Of a stretch of 37,726 nucleotides of DNA, positions 1 through 9,790 are shown piece after piece. The notes beneath the pieces were generated by a model, which saw only the letters and a list, made by a program, of their open reading frames with translations, was not told the origin of the DNA and did not search any database. This DNA is from Fragilaria crotonensis. Lineage: Eukaryota > Bacillariophyta > Fragilariophyceae > Fragilariales > Fragilariaceae. The DNA lies in contig JAKSYS010000614.1 of assembly GCA_022925895.1 (NCBI GenBank), forward strand, positions 1 to 37,726, given 5' to 3'. Position 1 is the stretch's first letter. Every line of letters starts with the position of its first letter. Both the position numbers and the translations under genes were made by a program.

Positions 1-34
1 GGCGCCTACCGGTATTGATACATTAGAATCGACC

Positions 35-1411
35 ATGATGCAATCCTTATTCCTCTTATCACCCACAGGCGAAGTGATAATTGAACGTCACTTTCGTGAT
101 GTGACGAGTCGAGGAGTTTGTGACTACTTTTGGGAGCGAGCATCGGCATCAGTAAATCATCATGGTGGTCTCGCCACTACCAGCATTGTCACGGATCATG
201 CGGACTATTCGTTCCACGATACTGTGCCACCCGTCATGGAAGTTCCATCAGACGATACGACGCTGTATCTATTTTCGATATTACGAGATGGATTATCATA
301 TCTTGCTGTTTGTCCAGGAGAAGTCAGTCCTCTGTTGGTTCTTGAGTTCTTGCATCGAGTTGCCGATATCTTCTCGGATTATTTTGGGACTCCCACCGAT
401 GAATCTGCGATTAAGGACAACTTCTCAACCGTTTACCAGCTTTTGGAGGAAATGGTGGATTATGGATGGCCTCTAACGACCGAGCCGAACGCACTTAAAG
501 CAATGATTCGCCCTCCGACCGTCATGGGTAAAATTCAGTCTGTCGTCACAGGTGGCTCAAATGCCATTGTTTCCGAAGCCTTGCCCAGTGGAACGATCTC
601 GAATATGCCATGGAGAGCAGCGGGCGTTCGATACAGTCAGAATGAAATATACATTGATATAGTGGAAGAAATTGATGCCATTATCGATGCCAATGGTAAC
701 GTGGTTTCTTCTGATGTCTCAGGGTCTATTCAGGCGCAGTCACACTTGAGTGGGGTTCCAGACCTCTTACTCACATTTACAGATCCTGCTATCATTGATG
801 ACTGCTCTTTTCATCCATGCGTCAGGTATGGAAGGTTCGAAGACGACCAAGTCGTTTCATTCGTACCTCCTGACGGAAATTTTGAGCTCATGAGGTACCG
901 AGTTCGGAATTCCACCATGCAAGGCTTCCACCCACCCATTTTTGCTAATTCTCAATGGAGCTTTGTTCAAGACACGATTGGTCTGACGGGAAAGGTCACA
1001 CTCAATGTTGGGATCCGATCCATATCTTCGCTGATACTGTCAGCGTCTCGCAAGGGACCCATGTTGGTTGAAGATGTTTCCATAACGATGCCTCTCCCCA
1101 AATCGGTCAAATCCGCCGACCTTCGCGTCAACCTGGGGACTGTCCTGTACGACGAGGCTTCCAAAGTTGCCAAATGGACGCTGGGAAAATTAGATGCCTC
1201 CAAGAAACCCCAATTAACCGCCAGCCTCCAATTGGAGGGAACAAAGAAACCAGTCGCCAATCCCAACCTTTCTTTGGCGTGGAAGATACCTTTGGCGTCC
1301 GTCAGCGGGCTCTCGGTCAGCGGACTCTCCGTCACGGGAGAAACATACCGACCCTACAAGGGAGTCAGGAATATTACCAAGAGTGGCAGATTTGTCGTGA
1401 GAGGTGCCTAA
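35..1411 (+). CDS. AP3M: AP-3 adaptor complex subunit mu
   Basis: This is the medium (mu) chain of the AP-3 clathrin-type adaptor, which selects tyrosine-based cargo at Golgi/endosomal membranes for delivery to lysosome- or vacuole-related organelles. The 458-residue frame is intact and intronless. Residues 1-140 form the longin-like N-terminal domain (start MMQSLFLLSPTGEV). Residues about 190-455 form the mu homology domain, recognised by PWRAAGVRYSQNEIYIDIVE, EIDAIIDANG, GVPDLLLTF, FHPCVRYGRFE and SFVPPDGNFELM, all characteristic of AP-3 mu. The length matches the family (about 415-460). The start is the first of two adjacent ATGs at the N-terminal end of the homology. It is the only gene of its complex in the window. 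Identification is by recalled family motifs, not a search. Confidence 0.95.
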   Translation: MMQSLFLLSPTGEVIIERHFRDVTSRGVCDYFWERASASVNHHGGLATTSIVTDHADYSFHDTVPPVMEVPSDDTTLYLFSILRDGLSYLAVCPGEVSPLLVLEFLHRVADIFSDYFGTPTDESAIKDNFSTVYQLLEEMVDYGWPLTTEPNALKAMIRPPTVMGKIQSVVTGGSNAIVSEALPSGTISNMPWRAAGVRYSQNEIYIDIVEEIDAIIDANGNVVSSDVSGSIQAQSHLSGVPDLLLTFTDPAIIDDCSFHPCVRYGRFEDDQVVSFVPPDGNFELMRYRVRNSTMQGFHPPIFANSQWSFVQDTIGLTGKVTLNVGIRSISSLILSASRKGPMLVEDVSITMPLPKSVKSADLRVNLGTVLYDEASKVAKWTLGKLDASKKPQLTASLQLEGTKKPVANPNLSLAWKIPLASVSGLSVSGLSVTGETYRPYKGVRNITKSGRFVVRGA

Positions 1412-1533
1412 GCGGCAAAACGTGACTCTTGGTCAGCGAGGAACATGAAGAAGACGGAGAGCACTGTCAAACCATGTACCAAATGACGAACAAGTATTCA
1501 ATGGTAGAGGAAATCGTCGGACACAGTCTATAA

Positions 1534-2160
1534 TTAACGACTATGCTTTCCACCCTTGTCATCGACGGCACCCTTACCACTCTTGCCGCTCTCGTCGTCA
1601 AGACCATCCTATCGCCCTTTTCCGATCTTGTCAGCGAGGCCATCCATAGTGCCCTTTCCTTTCATGTCAGCAAGTTCTCCCTTACCGCCCTTTCCGCTCT
1701 TATCATCAAGGCCATCCAAAATACCCTTTCCCTTCTTGTCAGCAAGTTCTCCCTTTCCAGCCTTTCCGCTCTTGTGAGCGAGTGCTCCCTTACCACCTTT
1801 TCCGCTCTTGTCATCAAGTCCGCCCTTACCACCCTTTCCGCTCTTATCATCAAGTCCGCCCTTATCACCCTTTCCGCTCTTGTCAGCAAGTCCTCCCTTA
1901 CCACCCTTTCCGCTCTTGCCATCAACGCCATCCATAATGCCCTTTCCGTTCTTGTCAGCAAGTTCTCCCTTATCGCCCTTTCCGCTCTTGTCAGCAAGTC
2001 CTCCCTTTCCACCCTTTCCGTTCTTGTCAGCAAGTCCATCCCTACCACCCTTTCCGTTCTTGTCAACAACTCCTCCCTTACCACCCTTTCCGTTCTTGTC
2101 AACAAGACCGCCCTTACCACTCTTTCCGTTCTTGTCATCAAGACCATCCTTACCGCCCTT
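1534..2160 (-). repeat. 36-bp coding minisatellite
   Basis: Tandem 36-bp units encode the 12-residue Lys/Gly repeats of paralogue 1: about fifteen units upstream of the stop at 1609 and almost two more downstream in the same frame. Neighbouring units differ by few bases, so unit number probably varies between strains. Confidence 0.85.
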
Positions 2161-2552
2161 TCCACTTAGACCAGGCCTGGGGAAGTCATTGCTAGCATCA
2201 TCGTCTGTAAAACGAGGCCTCGTTGGACGTGTTGTCGATACTGGAACGGTGATAGGAGCTGGACGAGCAAACGGGGCGGCAGTAGGAAGAGGAGCAAGGT
2301 TTGGCATAGACATGGACATCGAGAGGGACATGGACGCGCTCAAGGTTGAAAGGTGACGTGTCCACGCAGCAGCATCCTGAAAAACAACGTGAGCCAATCC
2401 CAGCCTTTCAATACATAGCTCTAACGCAACAATGATTAGTGACTTACCTCCATCTGAAGATCAAGGTCCTCTTCGTACGTCGTGAAAGAACGACCGCGGA
2501 CCGATGCAATCAACAAGGCTGCCCAAAGGGACGAACGGAAAAAGGAAATCAT
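1609..2552 (-). CDS. Secreted Lys/Gly-repeat protein (paralogue 1 of 3)
   Basis: I propose complement(join(1609..2376,2448..2552)), 290 residues; intron 2377..2447 has GTAAGT and TTTTTCAG ends. Exon 1 (35 codons) carries a signal peptide with core LWAALLIASV. Exon 2 opens DAAAWTRHLS, then a Ser-Met run, a Pro/Thr linker, an Asp cluster (DDDASND) and about fifteen 12-residue units such as GGLADKSGKGDK. Lys is about one quarter of the repeat, so the body is strongly basic; Gly is not at every third position, so it is not collagen. A further intron (2566..2693) lies in the 5' UTR at the position shared with both paralogues. The frame ends at a TAG inside the repeat array; the repeat continues in frame to a TAA at 1534. 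Function is unknown. A cell-wall or silica-matrix role is only a guess from export and lysine repeats. Confidence 0.75.
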
Positions 2553-2565
2553 TGACTATTGAACG

Positions 2566-2693
2566 CTACAAAGAGCAGAATGTTGAGCCAAGTCCTGATC
2601 ATATTTGCCCGTATCGCGGGCCCGTATCGCGGGGCAAGCCGCAGGTCGCAAGCGCCGCTAAAGAAGAAGAACAGCAACACAAATAAAACTCAC
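2566..2693 (-). other. 5' UTR intron of paralogue 1
   Basis: On the minus strand the intron begins GTGAGTTTTATTTG after CATATCAAT and ends CTCTTTGTAG, leaving 13 nt before the ATG at 2552. Introns at the same place occur in paralogue 2 (4662..4782, donor GTGAGTTTTGCC) and paralogue 3 (6839..6902, donor GTAAGTTTTGC), which supports all three. Confidence 0.6.
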
Positions 2694-2694
2694 A

Positions 2695-4030
2695 TTGATA
2701 TGGAATTGTGAGAGTGAAGCAGGTTGTATGTTGCTGGCATCCTGTCTTCGCTACTTACTTAACAGAGCTGCAACAGATAAATCAAGAAGCATTTGGTGAG
2801 TCGAGTTGTATGTAAACGATATGCCCGTTACTGGATACACAATATGACAAGCGCGTGGAGTACCGTGAATCAAATAAAAATGAATGCATCACGTCAGGAG
2901 TTGGTCCGGTCATTGGTTGAGAATAAGGCTAACAATTGGAAATCTGCCGAGTCGTGACACATATATCATAATGGTTATGGCAGCACCTCCAGCTTGGACG
3001 CATGCACACGAGATTGAGTTTGGTTATTAGGTACCAACTCCTCAATCCATTTAAAGTTTGGAAATGATTATGGTCCTCGATCGACGATGTGTGCGAACCA
3101 GCGCGTGGTCCTCGATCGACGATGGGTGCGAACCAGCGCGCAAGAATGCACGACAAGCAACGAAATGCATGACCATCCAACGTCAAAGCCGGTTCACAGA
3201 GAGGGACTATGGCAAACGCCGGTGATTGGTTCCGCGGATGCCCTTGGTATTAATTGACCCAAGGGGTTGCATGTCGGGGATGTCAAGCGGAGGAATTTTG
3301 ACAACTTGTAATACACCGAGTGAACCTCCACACTGCATTATCCCGGAGAAGCGCTACACGCAAAGGCGAACGAAGGGGACGACAGAATGGTTTACGGTTC
3401 CTCCGTTTTCTTGTTTGTTGTCAATCGACCGTGATGGCGGCCAACTGAAAAACCTAATCGCTTGCCACGAACCTTGCCGTACCTGCCAACAGCCTGTGCC
3501 CGTTGACAACATTACAAACAAGCGATATGCAGCGTCACGGAGAATAGAGAGCACATTTGCTGGTGACTTTTTCAGCAATCACAAGGGCAGGCCACCCTTC
3601 TGTCAACCAAGCGACCCAATCCGACTCGTTCGAAGTGGTTTACGTCGATTAATCTGCGGGCAACTGCGGGTGCTGCGAAGTTTAAGAGTATGGACCAACA
3701 CTTCAACACATTGTTGGATTCGCTTGGATCCTCGGTATGTTAGTTCTTTGGTTCCTCTTTTTGTTCGCAACAACACAACAACCTCCTCATCACAGTGTGA
3801 CCAAGTACACCGCTTGCTGATTGGTGCTAAACCTAAGGCTACGGTTGCTAAAAGACTGTACGGTTGACTTCGTACTACTGCAAGAAAACTTGAGGAAACG
3901 AAGGTGACGCAAATCGGATATCCGATATCCTCCGACCTCCACCTACTTCTGTACCAGGTATTCTTGTACGCAGGTTCCCTCTTGCAGCATCGTTTCAAAG
4001 GGTCGATGGGCGAATCGACCATGGACTAAA
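2695..4030. other. Intergenic, between paralogues 1 and 2
   Basis: It holds the upstream region of paralogue 1, including a block at about 2895-3060 that resembles the upstream region of paralogue 2, and a 35-bp duplication at 3071-3140. An open frame on the plus strand (first ATG near 3238, stop near 3867) has Arg/Cys-rich composition and no recognisable domain; I do not call it a gene. Confidence 0.5.
3071..3140. repeat. 35-bp direct tandem duplication
   Basis: Two adjacent 35-bp copies beginning TGGTCCTCGATCGACGATG differ by one base. The pair lies about 380 bp upstream of the 5' splice donor of paralogue 1. Confidence 0.9.
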
Positions 4031-4788
4031 TCAACGCCTACCGGTTCGTCTTCCACCCTTGGCACGCACCGCGGCCTTGGTTCCGACATTGACTGCATTT
4101 TCAACCTTGTCATCAAGCTTGTCCCTTCCAATCTCTTTGTTCTTCCACAACCCTGTGCCAGGCATGGGCAAATCGTTACTGGTATCATCGTTGTTGTCAG
4201 GTGGCGTCGATGGAGCATTGCTGGTATCATCGTCGTTGTAAGGTGGCATTGACGGAGCGTTACTGGTATCATCGTCGTTGTCAGGTGGCATCGATGGAGC
4301 ATTTGTCGGTTCTGGGTTGGTGGAAGGAGCCACAGTTACAGGGGCGACAGTTGAAATAGGAACAGTGACAGGAGCTGGAGTGGCAACCGGGGTGGTGGTA
4401 ACAATAGGAACAAGGCTCGGCGTAAACATGGACATGGACACACTGAAGCTTGAAAGGTGACGCGTCCACGCAGCAATATCCTGGAAAAACAGACATGAGT
4501 CGACCTTTGCCCTTGAATGTTTGGGTTTCTGCAAGCAGCACAAATGAAAGGTGACTTACCTCCAGCTGAAGGTCAATATCCTCGCCGTAAATAGTGACAT
4601 TGTTACCATTGGCAGATGCGATCAACAAGGCTGCCCAAAGGGTCGAACGCGAAAAGAACAACTTTTGAAAGCGACAAAGTGAGTTTCATTTCAGAGCAGC
4701 ATTCAAACAGAGTGTGCTTGCACGACGGCAACAATTCCCATGTCGCTCGTGATAGTTGCCCTCCATCAAAGGCAAAACTCACGTTCAT
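4031..4788 (-). CDS. Secreted Asp-rich repeat protein (paralogue 2 of 3)
   Basis: I propose complement(join(4031..4480,4560..4661,4783..4788)), 185 residues. The signal-peptide exon (LFFSRSTLWAALLIASA) has no in-frame ATG: a TGA lies upstream and the first codon is TTG. The start ATG-AAC therefore comes from the upstream exon (4783-4788), spliced over the conserved intron (GTGAGT..CAAAAG). Intron 4481..4559 has GTAAGT and TTCCAG ends. The mature part opens DIAAWTRHLSSFSVSMSM, continues with a Thr/Pro/Val-rich linker, then three acidic 14-residue units of the type NAPSMPPDNDDDTS, and ends in a basic Arg/Lys tail. The SND-x-P-x-PG box after the Asp cluster is shared with the neighbours. Function is unknown; the Asp repeats would suit calcium binding, by inference only. 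Confidence 0.7.
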
Positions 4789-5039
4789 ATTGATGTTTCT
4801 GTAGTGTTTGGGTGTCAGAATTGTGTGAAGAACGAGCGCAGTTGTTGGAGGCGCGGAGCCACTTCACGCAGCTCGATTCAGGAACAAATCCGAACAGCAT
4901 TTCGAGTGAGGTTGGTTGACTATGTGCCGGTTGCATCATACATAGAATGACACACGTATGGAGTATCCAATAAGTATGCCACACGACCGGAGTTGGCCTC
5001 GACATTGCTGGAAATGAGACTAGTTGGAAATCTTCCTAG

Positions 5040-5545
5040 TCGTGCATCCTGCTTCCTCGTCGCTTTGACTGCACCTCTTGACAGGGAGCACGTTCGCGTG
5101 ACTGAGTCTCGATACCAACTCCTCCATCCGCTTCCAGATTGTGAAATCTATGTGCGCTGGCTTTGATATACATGACACATAGACAGGAACCACATGCACA
5201 AGGCTGTTTTACTTTCTTTCCGATGCCGACTCCTCCACCCGGTGCATGATTGATAATGCTTGTGCGCTAGTTTTGACTGCACCAATACACAGGAAGCGTG
5301 TACAGGAGGCTGAGTCACGATGCCCACGCATCGATCGAAAGTGTGAGAGTTTTGTGAGCTGGTTTTGGTAGCACCAATCGACAGGACGTCCTTGCACGAG
5401 GCTAAGTCTCGATGGCAACTCAACCTGCACACTACTTGATGATTGTGATTTTTTCCTGTGCGCTGCTTGTCAAAGCATCGATAGTGCGCAAGTGCACGAG
5501 AGTGAGTCTCGAGGCAAAACTCCTCAACCCACTTCAAGATTGTGC
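5040..5545. repeat. Degenerate ~100-bp tandem repeats
   Basis: About five diverged units share the order: a GCTTTGACTGCACC-type block, an ACAGGA block, then GAGGCTGAGTCTCGATGCC and CAACTCCTC. Anchors fall near 5102, 5213, 5310, 5399 and 5500. The first unit matches sequence upstream of paralogue 1, so the array probably grew from a duplicated gene upstream region. Confidence 0.6.
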
Positions 5546-5715
5546 ACGCCTTCGATTTTGGAGGAATTACGGACGTCTCTCGTCAAAAGCGACCTTTTGT
5601 TTCCATCGATCCATTGCATGACATTGTATCAAACTAGCGGCAAACCTTTTCTTTGGGGACACTTTGCCAGACATGGCTATCGCAAACACCAGATATTTGC
5701 TTCGAGAATCTCGAT

Positions 5716-5995
5716 TGCTTGTGCTAGTCAGGTGCGCAAATGTTGGAATTACAATAGGACGAGTGCTGACGAAGTTGTACTGCACTGAGCGAAACGCCCG
5801 ACTTCCTTCTTCTCGAAAACCACTATACGTGGGCGAAAGAAGGAGAACAAGGACGTTCATAGCATAAAAATGGACGCGAGGGCCTCGGTTACTTGTCCTA
5901 GTCGAGTGCGCAAATGTTGGAATACCAATAGAAGGAGTGCTGCAAAAGTTATAATACACCAAAATCACCGGGGGTGAAAGAAGGAGAACAAAGAG
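5716..5995. repeat. Pair of ~130-bp direct repeats
   Basis: Two diverged copies start near 5716 and 5890 with AGGTGCGCAAATGTTGGAAT and AGTGCGCAAATGTTGGAAT, and both end with GAAAGAAGGAGAACAA. They lie just downstream of paralogue 3. Confidence 0.65.
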
Positions 5996-6052
5996 TGCTA
6001 TATACCACACACTTATTCTTCACAGTATGCAACTTCATGCGATTCCGGCCAA

Positions 6053-6835
6053 TTAAAAAAAGTGACGTCTCATGCCGCGAACGTTGGCAGACCTCGCAGT
6101 GCTCGCGTCAATGTCATCCACCTTGAAGAATCGCCAGCCCAACGATCGTCGACGCACTACCTGAGCAGCCGATCGAGGGATTGTAACACCAGGCTTGTCG
6201 TTGCTCGAGTCATCGTCATTGGCATGAGGTGTGGAAGAAGGGACAGTTGAAAAAGCAGTGGGATCGACTGTAGGAAAAAATGTTGCTGGAATTGGGAGTG
6301 TTGGAGGTTCCGTTTGAATAGTTGTAGGAGAATCTGTTTCTGGAATGGAAGGAGACCCAGTTACAATTACAGGAGGCAAACTCGGAGCCTCGGTGCGTGA
6401 TACAGGAGGAAGTGTAGGACCTGGAACAGGAGGCAAACTTGGGGCCGCTGTAAATGGCGGAGGAGTGGGAAGTGGAGTTGGAGTCACGATGGGAGGCAAA
6501 CTTGGAGCATCAGTGGGGGCTGGCGTGGCCTGTGGAAGCGTGGTGATGGTTACCGGAGGTGTTGTAGGCGGAACAAAGATCGGCATTGACATGGACATGG
6601 ACATTGACATGATCATCGACATGGATACGCTTGACCCTTGCAGGTGGCGCGCCCAAGCTGCAGCGTCCTAAAAGGTCAGATGAGCAAAGGGCACAACTTC
6701 AAATACCACAATTTTTTACACTTCACTCACCTCCATTTGAAGGTACATGTGCTCCTCATGTGTTGTAGTCATGGCAGCATGAGCGGAAGCAATCGACAGG
6801 GCTGCCCAGAGGAATACACGCAAAACAGAAGACAT
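6053..6835 (-). CDS. Secreted Pro/Thr-rich protein (paralogue 3 of 3)
   Basis: I propose complement(join(6053..6667,6731..6835)), 239 residues; intron 6668..6730 has GTGAGT and CTTTTAG ends. Exon 1 is again 35 codons with signal core VFLWAALSIASAHA and ends YLQME exactly where paralogues 1 and 2 end LQME or LQLE. Exon 2 opens DAAAWARHLQGSSVSMSMI, has the longest Ser-Met run of the three, then about 115 residues of mucin-like Pro/Thr sequence with repeated APSLPP, an NDDDSSND box and a basic C-terminus containing RRRSLGW. The Thr/Pro stretch suggests O-glycosylation. A 5' UTR intron (6839..6902) matches its paralogues. Function is unknown; it is grouped with its neighbours by N-terminal identity and gene structure. 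Confidence 0.72.
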
Positions 6836-6903
6836 TATCTGTGATATCGACGCTGTGAGATGGATGTCGCAGCAACACAAAGCAACGCAAAGCAAAACTT
6901 ACA

Positions 6904-8575
6904 TTGAAAGTTATGATCGGAAGTATGTATTTGCCAAATTTGTGAGCATTAACTCAGGCGCAGAGTTGAACTCGCTCAGGAGTTGGCGTTTATAGGCCGG
7001 TTGAGTATGGTGGAACCGTCCGTAGGACCCTAGGTCAGGATGCGAGAAATGAAGGGAGTATGTAAAATCTATCCATCACGATCTGAGTTAGCCCTGTCTT
7101 TGATCCAACTATGCTATATCCTAGAAACACGACCACTGTTTGCGCTTTTTCTTGACGATTGTGATGAAGCTATTTGTAGAGTTGCCGTTTGCGTGGCATA
7201 CGGCAACTCTATGTTGTATTCGGTCCCATATCTGTATCATATACAGTTATAGTATCGGGTTAAGTATACAAGTACTCTAGTCTTCTATTGGAGTACAAGT
7301 ACTCTAGGTACTATTGCTTAGTCAATTCTCTATTGTACTCTGGACTCTGGAGTACTCCAACTAGCCCATATGTAGTCCATTTATTATGGTAGCAACTCTA
7401 GAGTAGAGTGAGTCGTGGAATTACATCGCTCAGAAGCCTTGCGCCATGAGAGGATCTCTACCGGAGTATTCGGAGGGTACTGTATGGACAGCTTGTTTGG
7501 TACATGTGATTGTGGGGTTTGCATCACCGTCATTACCTCCGCGAACATTTGTGTCATTTGTTGTGTACACTCTGACATGTAATCTTTATGACAGCCTGTG
7601 CGACTTGTTCTCTGAGCGGTTCTTGATGAAGTTCTCGCTGTTGGATACGACGTCGTTCCATATCTTCCAATCAACCCCTCTTCGGAGATGACATTTCAGC
7701 GCGACTCGTCTTGAGCTCCTCAAACGACTGATCTCCGGACAAATTATAGAAGGTTGGTATTCTGAAGCTGAAATCCTAATTGGGCTGTGTCCCAAACTTC
7801 CTCACTTCACCTGAGTTCGTTGATTTAGAAGCTGTGTGCGTGCATAAGCTTTCTACTGAGGCGCATTCTTGGTCTCTCCAATGGAATGTTTTTGCGGATG
7901 CGATGAACCATGACATGGGTGGCATTGTGATTACCTTTGCCTCAATTATTGGATCTATTGACATGTAGTTGTTTCGCAGCATTGCACTTAGGCCCTACAA
8001 TCGTTGTCTTGTTGTGTGAAAGGTTTCCCATCATCATTTTGTCACAGTTTCCACAGATGTCATCGTTCAGTTGCGGCATTCTTCATTGAACACGCGTTTA
8101 TTTTGCCCATGATGCTGTTTTCTCGCAAGCAACAGCCAGGGGACCGGTTTTGAATGATGAAGGTTGGGAGGGAGAGGGGACGATCGTAGATCTCTAACCC
8201 TACCTTGAATTCAAATATACCAAATGTACTCGAGTACAGTAGAAACTAAGACATATGCCCCCCCCAGGTAACGACGATTATGCTCACGCATCCATAATCC
8301 GTGCTGTATCATACACATTGACGTAAGTAAAAGCTTCGGTATAGAGCTCTTACCACGTACTGCTTGAGTAGAAAAGGCATACTGGGTACAGGATATGTCT
8401 CAAACTGATCATACACATGCGTCATTGAGATCACCGGCCCTATGCGTATGCGTCATATGTTGCCTGATGACATCATTCGCCATTTTAATTTATCCGATTG
8501 TGATTCCCGTGATCCGATGTCACCATTCGGTCAGCTCGATTTTTGACAGAGACGTCATTGGCATTGCCACCACGG
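6904..8575. other. Intergenic, possible mobile-element debris
   Basis: The first 120 bp are the upstream region of paralogue 3. From 7250 to 7400 the sequence is built of repeated GTACAAGTACTCTAG-like words. Minus-strand frames between 7384 and 8140 look like coding debris (a Gln/Met-rich stretch, and a short CGNCDK segment near 8075) but are broken by many stops; I could not assign them. No RNA gene was seen. Confidence 0.4.
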
Positions 8576-9580
8576 ATGTTCTTGTCGATTCATCATTCGT
8601 CAAAAATTCCTCTTCCTTTCAAGTACTCGCTCCTGAACCCTCGGAAATTTCGTCCATCCTTCCAAAGATCGAGGGTGGTTGTGACTATGCAGTGCTTCAC
8701 CTCTGCATCCTTGGACAGGGCGCATTGCCTGAACATGCGGCACCAAGATTTGCATTTACAGGATATGACATGTCCAAGTATCACGAGAATAAGACTTGGT
8801 CCCACAAACTTGTCCGTTGATGAGATACAAAACCTTCCAGCAGCACTCGAGTACCTTGAGTGGGACATGGGGAATGCCACAGTTCCAGACGATGAAACCC
8901 TCCGCGCCCTCTTCCAGCGGTCGTCAATCGCCCATTTGAGGTTGCGGTTTCGGAATCGCCGCGTGATCCAATCACTCAAGCGATGTCTGCCGTACGCGGA
9001 ACATCTCCAGGGTCTGGACCTCAGAGGTAACCTCATTGGTGATGACGGAATTGCGGATCTAGTGGAAGAAATCTCGCGATCCAATCTCAAATCCTTGAAG
9101 CTCGGATTGAACTGCATTACGGATCGTGGTGCCGCACATTTGGCACGTCTCGTCTCTCGACCTTCTTGCCAGCTCACTCATTTGGATCTCAATAGCAACC
9201 TCATTGGAAACGCTGGTGGATACGAATTGGCGATTGCCCTCAAGGATAACACGACCTTGAAAACCTTTCTGTTGTGCGGCAATGCTCAGGTATCCTGTGG
9301 TGGCGTCTTTGTCGAGTGCCTCCAGGCAAACGACTCACTAATCGACTGTAACTTACAGCAAACGCACTTGGAAATTTGTGATGTATCTGTCATTAATTAT
9401 TGGCTCATGCTAAACAAGTGCGGTCGAAAGATTCTGAAGAACGACTCCCTCCCAAGTGGGGTATGGCCTGAATTCCTCGAAAAACATGCCTGCGCGTCGC
9501 AGCATCCAGATGTTCTGTTTTACTTTCTCTCCCAAAAGCCAGACCTCGTTCCAAGAAGGTGTTGTCCAGTTCGCCAATAA
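8576..9580 (+). CDS. Leucine-rich-repeat (RNI-like) protein
   Basis: This is a 334-residue frame from the first ATG after an in-frame stop near 8510. Residues about 140-290 hold four to five leucine-rich repeats of ribonuclease-inhibitor type, for example LQGLDLRGNLIGDDGIADL, LKSLKLGLNCITDRGAAHL and LTHLDLNSNLIGNAGGYEL, usually a scaffold for protein binding. No kinase, F-box or signal peptide is visible. The N-terminal 60 residues are uncertain: a second frame starting at 8395 overlaps to 8820 and contains a hydrophobic stretch near its start (CVCVICCLMTSFAILIYPI), so an upstream exon or an indel is possible. It is convergent with the protease gene downstream, 210 bp apart. The specific partner cannot be inferred. 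Confidence 0.7.
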   Translation: MFLSIHHSSKIPLPFKYSLLNPRKFRPSFQRSRVVVTMQCFTSASLDRAHCLNMRHQDLHLQDMTCPSITRIRLGPTNLSVDEIQNLPAALEYLEWDMGNATVPDDETLRALFQRSSIAHLRLRFRNRRVIQSLKRCLPYAEHLQGLDLRGNLIGDDGIADLVEEISRSNLKSLKLGLNCITDRGAAHLARLVSRPSCQLTHLDLNSNLIGNAGGYELAIALKDNTTLKTFLLCGNAQVSCGGVFVECLQANDSLIDCNLQQTHLEICDVSVINYWLMLNKCGRKILKNDSLPSGVWPEFLEKHACASQHPDVLFYFLSQKPDLVPRRCCPVRQ

Positions 9581-9790
9581 GAACTCATTATGATGAAGCA
9601 TACGGCATGGAACATTATGAACTGCAGATAACTTTGATAGAATCCACTAAAACTGCGAGTGATGGGATCTAGCTGATATCGCATCGAGCGGATGGATGGC
9701 TTGTATCGCACACACATCGTTGATCGTTCGACAAATATTCAATGAATGGTATAATATGATTCAGGAGGGGCAAGAAAGAAATCACTGATG

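Larger units (their letters stand above)
4789..6052. other. Intergenic with degenerate repeats
   Basis: It holds the upstream region of paralogue 2, then two families of degenerate direct repeats (listed separately). Short frames on both strands (for example minus 5567-6010) overlap the repeats and have no recognisable domain. Confidence 0.5.

Noticed and set aside
1609-2160. Collagen-like domain
   Set aside because: Glycine is not at every third position; the unit is 12 residues with lysine spacing instead.
1543-2356. Long plus-strand frames rich in Ser/Leu or Pro/Ser opposite paralogue 1
   Set aside because: They are antisense to the 36-bp coding repeat; open frames on all phases follow from the repeat. 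The minus frame has the signal peptide and splice sites.
3226-4022. Possible 213-residue and 139-residue genes on opposite strands
   Set aside because: Composition is Arg/Cys-rich with no motif and no supported splice or start; they overlap each other.
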